Positions 26,016-37,074 of a stretch of 64,000 nt of DNA are shown piece after piece. The DNA is from Janthinobacterium sp. GW456P (lineage in GTDB: Bacteria; Pseudomonadota; Gammaproteobacteria; Burkholderiales; Burkholderiaceae_D): positions 1-64,000 of the forward strand of contig NZ_NEHB01000029.1 of the NCBI RefSeq assembly GCF_002127655.1. The letters run 5' to 3'. The notes beneath the pieces were generated by a model that worked only from the letters and a program-made list of their open reading frames with translations, was not told where the DNA came from and made no database searches. The translations under genes and the position numbers were made by a program. Within the stretch, counting starts at the first letter, position 1, and each line of letters begins with the position of its first letter.

Positions 26016-26074
26016 GCTGCTGCTTGCGCAGCAAGCGGCTGCACCCATCGCAGCAATGTGCTGCGCGCGCAGCA
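26016..26074. promoter_or_regulatory. Upstream activator palindromes before the monooxygenase operon
   Basis: Contains GCTGCTGCTTGCGCAGCAAG (26016-26035), a relative of 19764 and 23586, and a perfect 16-base palindrome, TGCTGCGCGCGCAGCA (26059-26074). They lie about 30-90 bases upstream of the -24 element. One border runs into the regulator's terminator hairpin. Confidence 0.6.
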
Positions 26075-26080
26075 GCCATG

Positions 26081-26114
26081 AAAAAAGCCGGAGCCGCAGC
26101 GCTGCGGGTCCGGC
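26081..26114 (-). terminator. Rho-independent terminator of the sigma-54 activator gene
   Basis: GCCGGA and CCGCAGC pair with GCTGCGG and TCCGGC, and on the minus strand six Ts follow directly. It begins 22 bases after the activator stop and separates it from the monooxygenase promoter. Confidence 0.85.
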
Positions 26115-26135
26115 TTCAGGATTGAAGATGCAGGA

Positions 26136-27329
<1,194 letters not shown>

Positions 27330-27335
27330 GGACCG

Positions 27336-27365
27336 ACTATACCGCGCGCCATCTGCCGGCGTGAA
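27336..27365 (-). promoter_or_regulatory. Candidate sigma-70 promoter of the activator, leaderless
   Basis: Minus-strand TTCACG (27365-27360), 18 bases, TATAGT (27341-27336). The expected start point falls on the A of ATG 27329, which would make a leaderless mRNA and explain the lack of a ribosome site. The -35 is poor. Confidence 0.35.
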
Positions 27366-27440
27366 CGAATGGTGCCGCGCTAGCTTATCCGGATTTTGCA
27401 TATGCGGAGCGCTGGCGCGGACTGCGTGACCAGCGTTTGA

Positions 27441-28745
27441 CTAAGCCTGGTCCGGATCGAAATGCTTGCGCAAGCCTTGCCAGCATTCGAAATAATCGGG
27501 TTGCAGCAGGCCGCCGTCCAGCGCGAACGGCGTGGGCTTGAGGATGGTGCGCGTCTCGAACATGAAGGCCATCGTGTCGGCCACCTTCGCGGGCGTGGAC
27601 GTGTCGCTATGCGAGGCTTTTTCGAAGGTCTGCGCATCGGGGCCGTGGCCGGACATGCAATTGTGCAGGCTGGCGCCGCCCGGCACGAAACCGGCCGCCT
27701 TGGCGTCGTACACGCCGTGGATCAAGCCCATGAATTCGCTGGCCACGTTGCGGTGGAACCAGGGCGGCCGGAACGTGTGTTCGGCAGCCAGCCAGCGGGG
27801 CGGGAAAATGGCGAAGTCGATGGCGCCGAACAGCGGATTTTCGCTCGGCGCCTGCAGCACGAGGAAGATCGACGGGTCCGGATGGTCGTAGCTGATCGAG
27901 CCGATGACATTAAAGCGGCGCAAATCGTATTTGTACGGCGCGTAATTGCCATGCCAGGCCACCACGTCCAGCGGCGAATGGTCGAGGGTGGTGCGCCACA
28001 GATGACCGCCGAACTTGGCCAGCAGTTCGCAATCGCCCTCGATATCCTCGTAGGCCGCGTGCGGCGTGAGGAAATCGCGGCTGTTGGCCAGGCCATTCGA
28101 ACCGATGGGCCCCATGTCGGGCAGGCGGAATGCCGTGCCGAAGTTTTCGCAGACATAGCCGCGCGCCTTGCCGTCCGGCAGGGTGACGCGGAAGCGCACG
28201 CCGCGGGGAATCACGGCGATTTCCTGCGGCTCGAGCTCGACCAGCCCCAGTTCCGTGGCAATGGCCAGCCGCCCTTCCTGCGGCACGACCAGCAATTCGC
28301 CGTCGGCCGAATAAAAGAAGCGCTGCATGGAGCGGTTGGCCGCATACACGTGGATGGCGCAGCCGCTCATCGCTTCGGCGCTGCCGTTTCCCGCCATCGT
28401 TTGCCAGCCGTCGATGAAGTCCACCGGCGTGCCGGCATCGGGCAGCGGCAGCGGGTCCCAGCGCAGCTGGTTCGGCGGCGTGGGCGGCATGGCGTGGAAA
28501 TCGCTGACGATGCGGGTGTTTTCAGCAAGGGTAAACGGTGGATGCTGGCTGGCGGGACGGATGCGGTACAGCCAGGAGCGGCGGTTCTGCGCGCGCGGCG
28601 CCGTGAAGGCCGTGCCCGACAGCTGCTCCGCGTACAGGCCCAGGGGCGAGCGCTGCGGCGAATTCTGCCCTTGCGGCAAGGCGCCGGCGATGGCTTCCGT
28701 GGCAAATTCGTTGCCGAAGCCGCTTTGGTAGCCGGCGCCTATCAT
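27441..28745 (-). CDS. hmgA: Homogentisate 1,2-dioxygenase
   Basis: Iron(II) dioxygenase that opens the homogentisate ring to maleylacetoacetate, in phenylalanine, tyrosine and hydroxyphenylacetate breakdown. 434 residues, normal length. Diagnostic stretches: [54 protein letters not shown], and the metal-site region [18 protein letters not shown] with [17 protein letters not shown]. The ATG at 28745 overlaps the stop of the small upstream gene by four bases; the longer open frame is a shadow. The usual partners for the later steps (fumarylacetoacetase, maleylacetoacetate isomerase) are not in this window. Confidence 0.97.
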   Translation of the reverse strand: MIGAGYQSGFGNEFATEAIAGALPQGQNSPQRSPLGLYAEQLSGTAFTAPRAQNRRSWLYRIRPASQHPPFTLAENTRIVSDFHAMPPTPPNQLRWDPLPLPDAGTPVDFIDGWQTMAGNGSAEAMSGCAIHVYAANRSMQRFFYSADGELLVVPQEGRLAIATELGLVELEPQEIAVIPRGVRFRVTLPDGKARGYVCENFGTAFRLPDMGPIGSNGLANSRDFLTPHAAYEDIEGDCELLAKFGGHLWRTTLDHSPLDVVAWHGNYAPYKYDLRRFNVIGSISYDHPDPSIFLVLQAPSENPLFGAIDFAIFPPRWLAAEHTFRPPWFHRNVASEFMGLIHGVYDAKAAGFVPGGASLHNCMSGHGPDAQTFEKASHSDTSTPAKVADTMAFMFETRTILKPTPFALDGGLLQPDYFECWQGLRKHFDPDQA

Positions 28746-28927
28746 GCGTTCTCCGCCAGGCCGTCGGCCGCGTCGCGCAGCAAGCCCTGCACCACGTCGG
28801 CCTTGCCGATGGCGCCCATGGCCAGCAAGGCGAAGCGGGCCAGGAACAAGGGCGAGCGCTGTTCGCCCAGGCCGCCCATGGTGTGGCACAGCTCGGTATA
28901 AAGATTGTCCAGTTCGATGTCGGTCAT
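28742..28927 (-). CDS. mhaB: DUF2783 small protein, likely MhaB-type hydroxylase component
   Basis: Protein of 61 residues, all helical in appearance, matching the DUF2783 family. In Pseudomonas putida U, MhaB is a small coupling protein needed by the flavoprotein MhaA to hydroxylate 3-hydroxyphenylacetate to homogentisate. Size, position between a flavoprotein hydroxylase and hmgA, and tight spacing (four-base overlap with hmgA, 12 bases after the hydroxylase) fit that role. The assignment by context is stronger than by sequence, because I recall no MhaB residues to compare. Confidence 0.7.
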   Translation of the reverse strand: MTDIELDNLYTELCHTMGGLGEQRSPLFLARFALLAMGAIGKADVVQGLLRDAADGLAENA

Positions 28928-28939
28928 ATTCTCTCCTTG

Positions 28940-30619
28940 TTACTGTGATTGGACGATGCCGGCTTGCGCCAACGCTGCCGCCACCTGCCCCGCCCGCACT
29001 TGCCGCCAGCGGCCCAGCACGTGGCCATCCGGACGCACGAGATAAAACGTGCCTGGCTGCGCGTCGAACAGCGAGCATACCTGCGCCGTGTGGTCCCAGG
29101 CGCTCCCTTGCGCGCCGCTGCGGGAAATCGCCACGGTGCTCAAGGGCAAGGTGTCGCCCAGCGCCAGCAGTTCCGCGGGCACGGCGCCATCCTCGCTGAA
29201 GTACAGCCCCGTGAAATGGCTATCGTCGCGCTTGAGCAAATCGGTAATATACCGCGCTTTTTGCGCGCCGTCGTGCGCCAGCGCCAGCGGACATTCGGGC
29301 AAGACCGTGCCGGGCGCGGGACCGGCGGCGAACGTGTCGCCATCGGCCGCATTCAAGGCCGACTGGGCATACGCGATGGCGCTGGTCTGGCGCGGGTTGA
29401 TCAGCGAGCGCACATGCGCATGCTTGCCTGCCAGGCCCAGCACGGCCGTGCGCATCAGCTCGAAGGCGAACGTGGGCGGCGCCATGAATTCCGTGCTTTT
29501 CGTGCCGTGACGCAGGTTTTCACGGGCGGCGAACACGCGCTCGTCCGAATAGCTGTCGAGCAAGGCATGCGGCGCCTGCCCCTTGACGACATAGGCGAGC
29601 TTCCAGGCCAGATTGTCGGCGTCGTCGATGCCGGAATTGGCCCCGCGCACGCCGAAGATGGGCACCAGGTGGGCCGCATCGCCGGCGAACAGCACGCGGC
29701 CATGCCGGTATTTGTCCAGGGTCAGGGCATTCGCTTTATAAATGGTGATCCACACGGGATGCCAGGGGGCCGTTTCCCCCATCATGGCCAGCAGGCTGTC
29801 GACGCGCGGCGCCACGTTTTCCAGCAGCACGGCCGATTGCGCATCCTCGTCGTCGCGCAACTGGTAATCGATGCGCCAGATATCGTCGGGCTGCTTGTGC
29901 ACCAGCACGGTCGAACCCGGGTTCGACGGCGGGTCAAAATACGCAAGGCGCTCCGTCGGGCGCTCGCTCTTCAGGTGGATGTCGACGATCACATAGCGCC
30001 CTTCATAGCTGGTGCCCTGCAATTTCAAGCCCAGCGCCTCGCGCACGGCGCTGCGCCCGCCATCGGCCGCCACCAGCCAGTCCGTGTCGATCCGGTAAGT
30101 GTCATCCGGCGTGGCCACCGTGACGGTGGCGCCGTCGGCGCGCTGCTGCACGCCCGTGACCCGGGTTTGCCAGCGGATATCGATCAGTTCCAGCAGGCGT
30201 TCGGCCGCATCGAGCAGGAATTGCTCGATATGGTATTGCGCCAGGTTGACCATGGGCGGCAGCTTCTGCTTGGCATCCTGCGGCATCGTGAAGTGCAGTA
30301 CTTCCTCGTCGCGGTAAAAGCTGCGTCCGCCCGCCCACGGCAAGCCTTTGCTGATAAAACCGTCGAGCGCGCCCAGGCGTTCGATGATTTCCAGGCTGCG
30401 CCGCGAGATGCAGATGGCGCGGCTGCCCGTGCAGACGCCATCGTCCGCCTCGACCAGCACGGAGCGCACGCCGTGGCGCGCCAGGCCCAGCGCCGTTGCC
30501 AGGCCCACGGGGCCGCCGCCGACGATCAGGACGGGCACATGCTGCGTGCCGGCGCCAACAGCCTTGCCGGGCGGATACACCTTCGGCACATGGGGATAAG
30601 GGTGAAACGTGTCGCGCAT
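28940..30619 (-). CDS. mhaA: FAD-dependent aromatic hydroxylase, likely 3-hydroxyphenylacetate 6-hydroxylase
   Basis: Class A flavoprotein monooxygenase of 559 residues. An FAD-binding GGGPVG lies at 34-39, a DG-type motif in [16 protein letters not shown], and a GD motif in [26 protein letters not shown]-terminal thioredoxin-like part ([18 protein letters not shown]) is typical of the MhpA/phenol hydroxylase group. With the small gene and hmgA downstream it fits MhaA of the two-component 3-hydroxyphenylacetate hydroxylase, which would deliver homogentisate to HmgA. MhpA-like activity on hydroxyphenylpropionate is the main alternative, but no ring-cleavage extradiol gene is present. Confidence 0.78.
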   Translation of the reverse strand: MRDTFHPYPHVPKVYPPGKAVGAGTQHVPVLIVGGGPVGLATALGLARHGVRSVLVEADDGVCTGSRAICISRRSLEIIERLGALDGFISKGLPWAGGRSFYRDEEVLHFTMPQDAKQKLPPMVNLAQYHIEQFLLDAAERLLELIDIRWQTRVTGVQQRADGATVTVATPDDTYRIDTDWLVAADGGRSAVREALGLKLQGTSYEGRYVIVDIHLKSERPTERLAYFDPPSNPGSTVLVHKQPDDIWRIDYQLRDDEDAQSAVLLENVAPRVDSLLAMMGETAPWHPVWITIYKANALTLDKYRHGRVLFAGDAAHLVPIFGVRGANSGIDDADNLAWKLAYVVKGQAPHALLDSYSDERVFAARENLRHGTKSTEFMAPPTFAFELMRTAVLGLAGKHAHVRSLINPRQTSAIAYAQSALNAADGDTFAAGPAPGTVLPECPLALAHDGAQKARYITDLLKRDDSHFTGLYFSEDGAVPAELLALGDTLPLSTVAISRSGAQGSAWDHTAQVCSLFDAQPGTFYLVRPDGHVLGRWRQVRAGQVAAALAQAGIVQSQ

Positions 30620-30631
30620 GATGGTGTCCTT

Positions 30632-32008
30632 TCAAGAATGTGTTTTGCCGCCGCGCGCGATGGGCAGGGTCAGCACGATGGCCGCGCCGGCCACCAGCAG
30701 CACGCTCGCGTACAGCAAGCCCGTGGCAAAGCTGTGCGTGAAATCCTTCAGCCAGCCCACGACGACGGGGTTCAGGGCCGAGCCGATATTGCCCGTGGCA
30801 TTGATGACGGCGATGCCGATGGCGCGCGCCCCCAGGCTCAGGGCCCGGTCCGGCGTGGTCCAGAAGACGGACATGGCCGTGTAGGCGCCCGTCGAAGCCA
30901 TGCACACGCCCAGCAGTTGCAGCACGGGGTTGCCCGAGTACGCGGTCAACAGCCAGCCGCCGGCCGACAGCAGCATGGGCCAGACGATATGCCAGCGGCG
31001 CTCCTGCAGGCGGTCCGAGCGGCGGCCCCAGACGATCATGCCGATGACGGTGCACACCTGCGGTATCGCCGCCAGCAGACCGATTTGCGTGTTACTGGCG
31101 TTGCCACTAAAACTTTTCACGATCAGCGGCGTCCACACGGCCACCATCGCCAGGGTGTTGACCAGGCAGAAATAGGCGATGCCGAATTTCAATACCGTGG
31201 GCGACAGCATTTCCGCCAGCACCGAGGTTTTCTGTTGCTGCCCGATGTGCACTACGGCCGGCTTGTGCTCGGCCGCCAGCATGCGCGCCAGCACCTGCTG
31301 TTCCAGCTTGCCCAGCCAGTTTGCCTTGTTGGGCGAGTCATCGAGGTAGCCATACACCGCCAGGCCCAGCAGCACGGACGGCATGCCTTCGAGCAAGAAC
31401 AGCCATTGCCAGCCCGTCAGGCCCCATTGGCCGTCCAGTCCCAGGATCAGGCCCGACAGGGCCGAACCGATGGCGGCCGTGACGGGCATGGCGATCATGA
31501 ACAGGGCATTGGCGCGTGCCCGGTAGGCGCTGGGAAACCAGTACGTCAGGTACAGCAGCATGCCGGGCAGGAAGCCCGCCTCCGTCACGCCCACTAAAAA
31601 GCGCAGCGCATACAGGCTGGCCGGACCGCTGGCGAACAGGGTCGCCGTCGAGGCCAGGCCCCACGCGATCATCATGCTGCCGATCCACTTGCGCGCGCCG
31701 ATGCGCGCCAGCACGATATTGCTGGGGATGCTGCAAGCGATATAGGCGATGTAGAACAGCGTGGTGGCAAAGCCGAACTGGGTGCCGGACAGGCCCAGGT
31801 CTTGCATCATGGTCAGGCCGGCAAAGCCGATGTTGATGCGGTCAAGAAAGGAAAACACGAACAGCAGGAATAGAAAACCCAGCAGGTGGCGCGATACCTT
31901 GCGCATCACCTGCTGTTCCAGCTGATGGGTGGCCGCGTCGGGGACGGGCGCGGAACTAAGGGGCGTAGCGGGGGTGGCCGCTTGGGCGATGGTCATGCTG
32001 GTCTCCAT
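30632..32008 (-). CDS. MFS transporter, anion:cation symporter family (aromatic acid uptake)
   Basis: Carrier of about 458 residues with twelve membrane segments in the ACS family of MFS, which takes up carboxylates, including aromatic ones. Seen: FSFLDRINIGFAGLTMMQDLGLS, the typical first-helix motif, and RFLVGVTEAGFLPGMLLYLTYWFPS. It sits directly upstream of the hydroxylase gene (12 bases), so it probably imports hydroxyphenylacetate, like MhaC functionally. Two starts are plausible: 32008 (GGGGAGG ten bases upstream) and 31996 (GGAG six bases upstream). Confidence 0.85.
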   Translation of the reverse strand: METSMTIAQAATPATPLSSAPVPDAATHQLEQQVMRKVSRHLLGFLFLLFVFSFLDRINIGFAGLTMMQDLGLSGTQFGFATTLFYIAYIACSIPSNIVLARIGARKWIGSMMIAWGLASTATLFASGPASLYALRFLVGVTEAGFLPGMLLYLTYWFPSAYRARANALFMIAMPVTAAIGSALSGLILGLDGQWGLTGWQWLFLLEGMPSVLLGLAVYGYLDDSPNKANWLGKLEQQVLARMLAAEHKPAVVHIGQQQKTSVLAEMLSPTVLKFGIAYFCLVNTLAMVAVWTPLIVKSFSGNASNTQIGLLAAIPQVCTVIGMIVWGRRSDRLQERRWHIVWPMLLSAGGWLLTAYSGNPVLQLLGVCMASTGAYTAMSVFWTTPDRALSLGARAIGIAVINATGNIGSALNPVVVGWLKDFTHSFATGLLYASVLLVAGAAIVLTLPIARGGKTHS

Positions 32009-32170
32009 AAAGTGTCGCCCTCCCCTTGTGGTTTTTATTGGGTGAGAGCGGCCGGATGCTCCGGCTTGAAACACAGTATGCAGACGACGATGCCGGCGGC
32101 TGTCCCCATTTTGGGGACATTTCAGGGGCAAAACCGTCAAAAAGGCGGAGCCGTCCCTACGTCCAAGGGA

Positions 32171-32989
32171 CTAGACAGGCGCCGGCCCCATGCACAGCGC
32201 AAACAGCTGGCGCTGGCTGGAAATGCCCAGGCGCTTGTAGGCGCGTTTCTGGTACGTCGTCACGCTGGACGGTTGCACGCCCATGATGTCGGCGATCTCG
32301 GCGGCCGTGAGGCCTTCGAGCACGCAGCGCAGCACGTCCAGTTCGCGCTTGCTCAGGGCGGGACAATGTTGGCGCAACCTTGCCAGCATCATCGGCGCGA
32401 CGCCTTGCGCGGCCTGGCCATTCAAGCTGTAGTGATGCTTGACGGCATGGGCGAACAGCGGCGACAGGGTCTCGATGCCCGCCACTTCGCCGGGCAGGAA
32501 CTGCCCCTGGCTGCTGTCGCGGTAGAAATTGACGGACAGCCAGATATCGCCGGCCGGCTGCAGCAGCAGCGATAGCCGGTCCGAGACATTCGGTTTCTGA
32601 TAGCAGGCAGCGCGGTAGCCGGGGTGGTCGATCTCGTCGCTGGCTTGCTGGTGCAGCACGATGGAGGGATCGATCTTCCGCCCCGGCGCCGGCGCGATCA
32701 CGCGCTGGTTGCCATCGAGCGCATAGTAGTGGCGCGCGTAGCTGTCCGCGATATCTTGCAGGAAGCGTCCGCCGCGCCGGTCGGCCACAGCCACCGTCCG
32801 GGGGCGGTTGCCGAATTCATAGGCAAAGATCGTGCACTGGGCAATGGGCGCGACCGTGCTGACCGTCTTCAGGATGGCCCCGGCGACGGCATTCACGTCG
32901 GCATGGCCGATGGCAGCCATCAGCTCCAGGGTACGCCCGAAGTCCAGCTGCCCTTCCGCCTGCCGCCGCTCCACGCGCCAGTAACGCAT
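32171..32989 (-). CDS. LuxR-family transcriptional regulator
   Basis: One-component regulator of 272 residues. The N-terminal two thirds form an unassigned, probably GAF- or autoinducer-domain-like ligand region. The C-terminus (about 205-262) is a LuxR/GerE helix-turn-helix: LSKRELDVLRCVLEGLTAAEIADIMG then VTTYQKRAYKRLGISSQRQL. It stands at the head of the aromatic-acid cluster, 162 bases from the MFS start, and is the likely regulator of it. No direct evidence for the ligand. Confidence 0.85.
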   Translation of the reverse strand: MRYWRVERRQAEGQLDFGRTLELMAAIGHADVNAVAGAILKTVSTVAPIAQCTIFAYEFGNRPRTVAVADRRGGRFLQDIADSYARHYYALDGNQRVIAPAPGRKIDPSIVLHQQASDEIDHPGYRAACYQKPNVSDRLSLLLQPAGDIWLSVNFYRDSSQGQFLPGEVAGIETLSPLFAHAVKHHYSLNGQAAQGVAPMMLARLRQHCPALSKRELDVLRCVLEGLTAAEIADIMGVQPSSVTTYQKRAYKRLGISSQRQLFALCMGPAPV

Positions 32990-32999
32990 GCCGAGCTCT

Positions 33000-33509
33000 T
33001 TACTGCGCGCGCTGCGGCAAGACCCAGTCCGGCCGGATGTAATGGCAGGTGTAGCCGTGCGGCAAGCGCTGCAGATAATCCTGGTGCTCCGGCTCCGCTT
33101 CCCAGAACGGGCCGGCCGGAGCCACTTCCGTCACCACCTTGCCGGGCCACAGGCCGGACGCGTCGACGTCGCGGATGGTCTCTTCGGCCACGCGCTTTTG
33201 CGCGTCGTTCGTGTAGAAGATGGCCGAACGGTAGCTCGTGCCGCGGTCGTTGCCCTGGCGGTTTTCCGTGCTGGGATCGTGGATCTGGAAGAAGAATTCC
33301 AGGATCTTGCGGTAGCTGATGACCTTTGGGTCGAAGATGATCTCGATCGCTTCCGCATGCGTGCCGTGGTTGCGGTAGGTGGCGTTGGCCACGTCGCCGC
33401 CGCTGTAGCCCACGCGCGTGGCGAGCACGCCCGGATAGCGGCGCAGCAGGTCTTGCACGCCCCAGAAGCAGCCGCCGGCCAGGATCGCGGTTTCATTGTC
33501 TTGTGCCAT
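33000..33509 (-). CDS. msrA: Peptide methionine sulfoxide reductase MsrA
   Basis: Repairs oxidised methionine (S-sulfoxide) in proteins and free methionine. 169 residues with the catalytic motif AGGCFWG (Cys14), [23 protein letters not shown], and FFQIHDPS with [14 protein letters not shown] second Cys (in HGYTCHY) may serve as resolving Cys. Ten bases separate it from the LuxR gene, but the functions appear unrelated. The cytoplasmic form is complete with no signal peptide. Confidence 0.97.
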   Translation of the reverse strand: MAQDNETAILAGGCFWGVQDLLRRYPGVLATRVGYSGGDVANATYRNHGTHAEAIEIIFDPKVISYRKILEFFFQIHDPSTENRQGNDRGTSYRSAIFYTNDAQKRVAEETIRDVDASGLWPGKVVTEVAPAGPFWEAEPEHQDYLQRLPHGYTCHYIRPDWVLPQRAQ

Positions 33510-33543
33510 GGTGTCTTTCCCGTTCTAGTCAGAAGCCACCATC

Positions 33544-34911
33544 TTACCGCGTCGCGCCAATTCCTTCAGGGCGCGCCCGCAGGCGCTTGAGTTGCGCCGC
33601 CTGGTAGGCGCCGATGGCGTCGTTGAACAGGCAGCGGATCAGCGGGTCGTCGACGATGTCGGCCTCCTCCAGTGCGGCCCGCGTGGCCGCATCGAAAGGT
33701 CCATCGTTGATGCGCATGTACATCGACGTCAGCGATTCGCCCAGCACCAGCGCCGCATGGCATTTCACCAGCGGCACTTCCGTCGTCCAGCCGGGCGCCT
33801 CGCCGGTGGCGGGCACGAGGTCGATCAAGTCGCCCTGCGTGCGGTAATGCAGGACCGTGGCGGCGCCGTCATGGCCGTACAGCGACAAGCGCCACAGGCG
33901 CGGTTGCTGGAAGTAGCTGTCATCGGGCAGCTCCATGTCGCGGTAGCGTTCAAGTAAACCGTTCTGGCAGAAATCAAGCACCAGCGCCGTATCGGCGGCG
34001 TTCAAGGGGGCGAAACGCCGGGCGATGTCCGCCGTGGCGGGCGCAAGCGCCTCGGGGCGGTAGTCGAAATCCACGTCCTGCGGCCCCACAGGCAGTACCC
34101 AGGGCAAGGGGTCGGCGCTGCTCACGCCGTGGGCGTCGAGCAGCACGGCCGTCGACGGGTCGAGACGGAAAATATGCGTCCCGGGCAGCGCGGCGCCGAT
34201 TTCATCGGCAAAGCGGCGGTAAGTAATCGGGAACATCGCGTGGTTGTACCACGACCAGTCTTCCTGCACGAACTGGCAGGAACTGGGCACGAGGTAACGG
34301 GGCGCCAGCGCGCGCAGCTGCGGCACCCAGTCGTCGGGAAGCTCGACCGGGCCCTGCGCCGCCAGCGACGGCGCGATGACGGCGATCTCGCGCATGGTCT
34401 GGAACGGCCACAAGACCATGTCCCAGGGCGCGAACGCGGCCAGCTGTTCGAGCGTTTCGGGGCCGATCCACGAATCGACGACGTTGAGCACATTCAAGCC
34501 GGCCGCGCGCACCTGGAACAGCGAGTCGACGTCGTCGTCCAGCGCCCGGCGCGGGATCACTTCGATGGCGCCCACCTGCACCGGCACGTCCACGTGCAGC
34601 CGCTCCACCTGCGTAAAACCGAGCGCGCGGATCATCGCGAACAGTTCGTCGAAGACGCAGTACAGATAGATGGGCGTGGCGCGGTCGAGCACATCGAGGC
34701 TGTCGAGCGAGCAGTGGTCGTCGTGGAAGTGCGAAATGAAGACGGCATCCCAGCGCAGCCGGCGCACGGCATCGAGGTCGAAGCGCACGGAAGGAAAGGC
34801 GTGGCAGTTGCGGCTGAACGGATTTTCAACGATGGGGTCGAAGGCGATGGCCGTGCCTTCGCATTCGAAGACATAGCCGGCGTGCAGGATGCGGGAGATT
34901 TTCAGGGGCAT
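33544..34911 (-). CDS. MBL-fold metallo-hydrolase
   Basis: Metallo-beta-lactamase-fold hydrolase of 455 residues, longer than the core fold, with a C-terminal extension of about 200 residues. The metal motif is FISHFHDDHC, followed by the usual downstream His and Asp regions. It resembles the UlaG/RomA-like lactone or phospholipase-D-type enzymes more than RNases or glyoxalases. MPLKISRILHAGYVFE is the natural beginning; no ribosome site is visible and the in-frame extension to 34977 cannot be excluded. Substrate unknown. Confidence 0.78.
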   Translation of the reverse strand: MPLKISRILHAGYVFECEGTAIAFDPIVENPFSRNCHAFPSVRFDLDAVRRLRWDAVFISHFHDDHCSLDSLDVLDRATPIYLYCVFDELFAMIRALGFTQVERLHVDVPVQVGAIEVIPRRALDDDVDSLFQVRAAGLNVLNVVDSWIGPETLEQLAAFAPWDMVLWPFQTMREIAVIAPSLAAQGPVELPDDWVPQLRALAPRYLVPSSCQFVQEDWSWYNHAMFPITYRRFADEIGAALPGTHIFRLDPSTAVLLDAHGVSSADPLPWVLPVGPQDVDFDYRPEALAPATADIARRFAPLNAADTALVLDFCQNGLLERYRDMELPDDSYFQQPRLWRLSLYGHDGAATVLHYRTQGDLIDLVPATGEAPGWTTEVPLVKCHAALVLGESLTSMYMRINDGPFDAATRAALEEADIVDDPLIRCLFNDAIGAYQAAQLKRLRARPEGIGATR

Positions 34912-34990
34912 AAGAGACGACAAAGCGACAAATCGCGGCTTCGGATTGGGCAGCGCGCCATCATACTGGAACGCCACTGCCCTAACCGAC

Positions 34991-35965
34991 TTAATACGGA
35001 TTATTCAGCACATCCATCGCGAAATACGTAAAAATCATGTCCGCGCCCGCGCGCTTGATGGCGCCCAGGGTTTCCTGCACCACGCGGCGCTCGTCGATGG
35101 CGCCCGCCTGGGCGGCGAACTTGATCATCGCGTATTCGCCGCTGACCTGGTAGGCGCCGATCGGCAGGCGCGTAACTTCGCGCAGGTCGCGGATGATGTC
35201 CAGATACGCCCCGGCCGGTTTCACCATCAGCGCGTCGGCGCCTTCGGCTTCGTCGATAAGAGATTCGCGCACCGCTTCGCGGCGGTTCATCGGGTCCATC
35301 TGGTAGGTCTTGCGGTCGCCCTTCAGGGTGCTGCCGGCCGCGTCGCGGAACGGGCCATACAGGCCGGAGGCGAACTTGGTCGAATAGGCCATCACGGGCG
35401 TGTCGTGGAAGCCGGCAGAGTCGAGCGCGCTGCGGATGGCCGCCACCTGGCCATCCATGGCGGCCGATGGCGCGATGATGTCGGCGCCCGCCTGGGCCGC
35501 GATGACGGCCTGCTTGCCCAGATTCAGCACCGTGCTGTCATTGTCGACCGTGTCGCCATGCAGGATGCCGCAATGGCCGTGGTCCGTGTATTCGCAGAAG
35601 CAAGTGTCGGACATGACCACCATTTCCGGCACGGCGTCCTTGATGATGCGCGACATGCGCGCCACCAGGCCGTCCGGGTTCAGGGTGTCCGTGCCGTGGC
35701 TGTCCTTGTGGTGCGAAATGCCGAAGGTCATGACGGAGCGCAGGCCGGCGCGCGCGTAGCGTTCGACTTCCTGCGCCAGCTTCGCTTCGGGAATGCGGCG
35801 CACGCCGGGCATGGACTTGATGTCGATGAAATCGCTGCTGCCTTCGTCGACGAAGATCGGCAGGACCAGGTCGCGCGGATTGATCTCGGTTTCGCGGAAC
35901 AGCTCGCGCAGCTGCGGGGTCGCGCGCAGGCGGCGCATGCGCGAAGTGGGGAATTGTGCTGGCAT
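34991..35965 (-). CDS. hemB: Delta-aminolevulinate dehydratase (porphobilinogen synthase)
   Basis: Second common step of haem synthesis: joins two 5-aminolevulinates to porphobilinogen. 324 residues. A Cys-rich metal site, [15 protein letters not shown], marks the Zn-dependent type. Schiff-base lysines lie in [18 protein letters not shown] and [12 protein letters not shown], with the motif [14 protein letters not shown]. It is a stand-alone housekeeping gene. Confidence 0.98.
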   Translation of the reverse strand: MPAQFPTSRMRRLRATPQLRELFRETEINPRDLVLPIFVDEGSSDFIDIKSMPGVRRIPEAKLAQEVERYARAGLRSVMTFGISHHKDSHGTDTLNPDGLVARMSRIIKDAVPEMVVMSDTCFCEYTDHGHCGILHGDTVDNDSTVLNLGKQAVIAAQAGADIIAPSAAMDGQVAAIRSALDSAGFHDTPVMAYSTKFASGLYGPFRDAAGSTLKGDRKTYQMDPMNRREAVRESLIDEAEGADALMVKPAGAYLDIIRDLREVTRLPIGAYQVSGEYAMIKFAAQAGAIDERRVVQETLGAIKRAGADMIFTYFAMDVLNNPY

Positions 35966-36077
35966 GGGGTGACTGGCTTCAGGTTAAGAACGCCAGCAAG
36001 TATACGCCGATCGCGCCGCTTGCGCCGGGCAGCCCGGCAAAAAAGCCGCGCAGGTCAAAAAAAAACGCCCCGCGCCT

Positions 36078-36980
36078 TCATTGCGGCTGCAACAGGGCCG
36101 CCACTTGCCAGCGCATGTCCGCCGCCAGCTGCACCAGCATGGCGCCGCGGCGGCGCGCATCGGCGCGCTTTTTCGACGGCACCAGCTCCAGCTCCGGCAT
36201 CCGGCAAGGGCCGCATGGCAGGCGGTAGTTGCCGTCGCTGGTGGGCAGCGCATGCAGTTCGCGCCACGCCAGGTCGTAGTCGCACGAGATGTGGCGGCGC
36301 CGGCGCCAGTTCAGCGCGATGCGGTTGGCGTTGCTGACCAGATCCAGGTGGACGCAGCCGAAAAAATCGCCCAGGTCGCGCAAGGCGGCCACCATCAGGT
36401 TCTTCGGCCGGCAGCCGTGCAGCGCCCGCGTAGCGTCCTTCACCGCCTGCGCGCCCGCCTGCGAGCGCAGTCCCTGCAAGGCGCCCAGCTGGATGACGGC
36501 GCCGCCGGGCTGGGGACAGAACAGGAAACTGGCCAGGTACAGCGATACGCCGTCGCGCGTCAGGCGCAGGCATAGGTCCCCCTCGCGGTGGCTGTCGTGG
36601 ATGGCCGTCAGCTGCAGGCGGTAGGTGGCGCCATCCTTGCCCTCGATGGCGGCCAGCACCAGCGCGCGGCGCGCCGCGTATTCCACCAGCGGCCGCGCTC
36701 CCGCCTGCCACAGGAAGCGGTAATGCCCGCACAGCAGGTCCACCCTGGCCGCGCAGCCAAACTGGCGGCTGGCGTAGGGACGATAAATCTTGTACAGCAG
36801 GCTGGGATGGGCGTGCGCCAGCGCCGCCAGGCCAGGCGTGCCAGCGACAAAGGCTTGCCAGCGCGCGCGCTGCAGGGGAAAGACGATGGCGCCCAGCGCG
36901 GCCTTGATATGGTGGCCATGCTGGCGCAGTGCCGGCTGCTGCGGCGCGGCGTTGTCGCCGGTGGCGGTAAAAGTAGGCAT
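36078..36980 (-). CDS. VirK/YbjX family protein (DUF535)
   Basis: Protein of 300 residues matching DUF535, the family of Shigella VirK and E. coli YbjX. Seen: RPYASRQFGCAARVDLLCGHY, REGDLCLRLTRDGVSLYLASFLF, TRALHGCRPKNLMVAALRDLGDFFG and the C-terminal PSKKRADARRRGAMLVQL. The family is linked to envelope stress and virulence-protein export, but its biochemical role is not known. No signal peptide. It is isolated, and downstream, on its strand, a nine-T run follows. Confidence 0.82.
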   Translation of the reverse strand: MPTFTATGDNAAPQQPALRQHGHHIKAALGAIVFPLQRARWQAFVAGTPGLAALAHAHPSLLYKIYRPYASRQFGCAARVDLLCGHYRFLWQAGARPLVEYAARRALVLAAIEGKDGATYRLQLTAIHDSHREGDLCLRLTRDGVSLYLASFLFCPQPGGAVIQLGALQGLRSQAGAQAVKDATRALHGCRPKNLMVAALRDLGDFFGCVHLDLVSNANRIALNWRRRRHISCDYDLAWRELHALPTSDGNYRLPCGPCRMPELELVPSKKRADARRRGAMLVQLAADMRWQVAALLQPQ

Positions 36981-37074
36981 GCGAACGGCTCTGGGACGGG
37001 TCTAAACAGGGCCGATGATAGGAGGAGGCTATAACAAAGGGGGTTACAAGTTGGTAATGTGCAGCCCTGCCACC

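Noticed and set aside
28949-31597. Rightward open frame of 882 codons across the hydroxylase and MFS genes
   Set aside because: Spans two well-supported opposite-strand genes; composition is that of a GC shadow.
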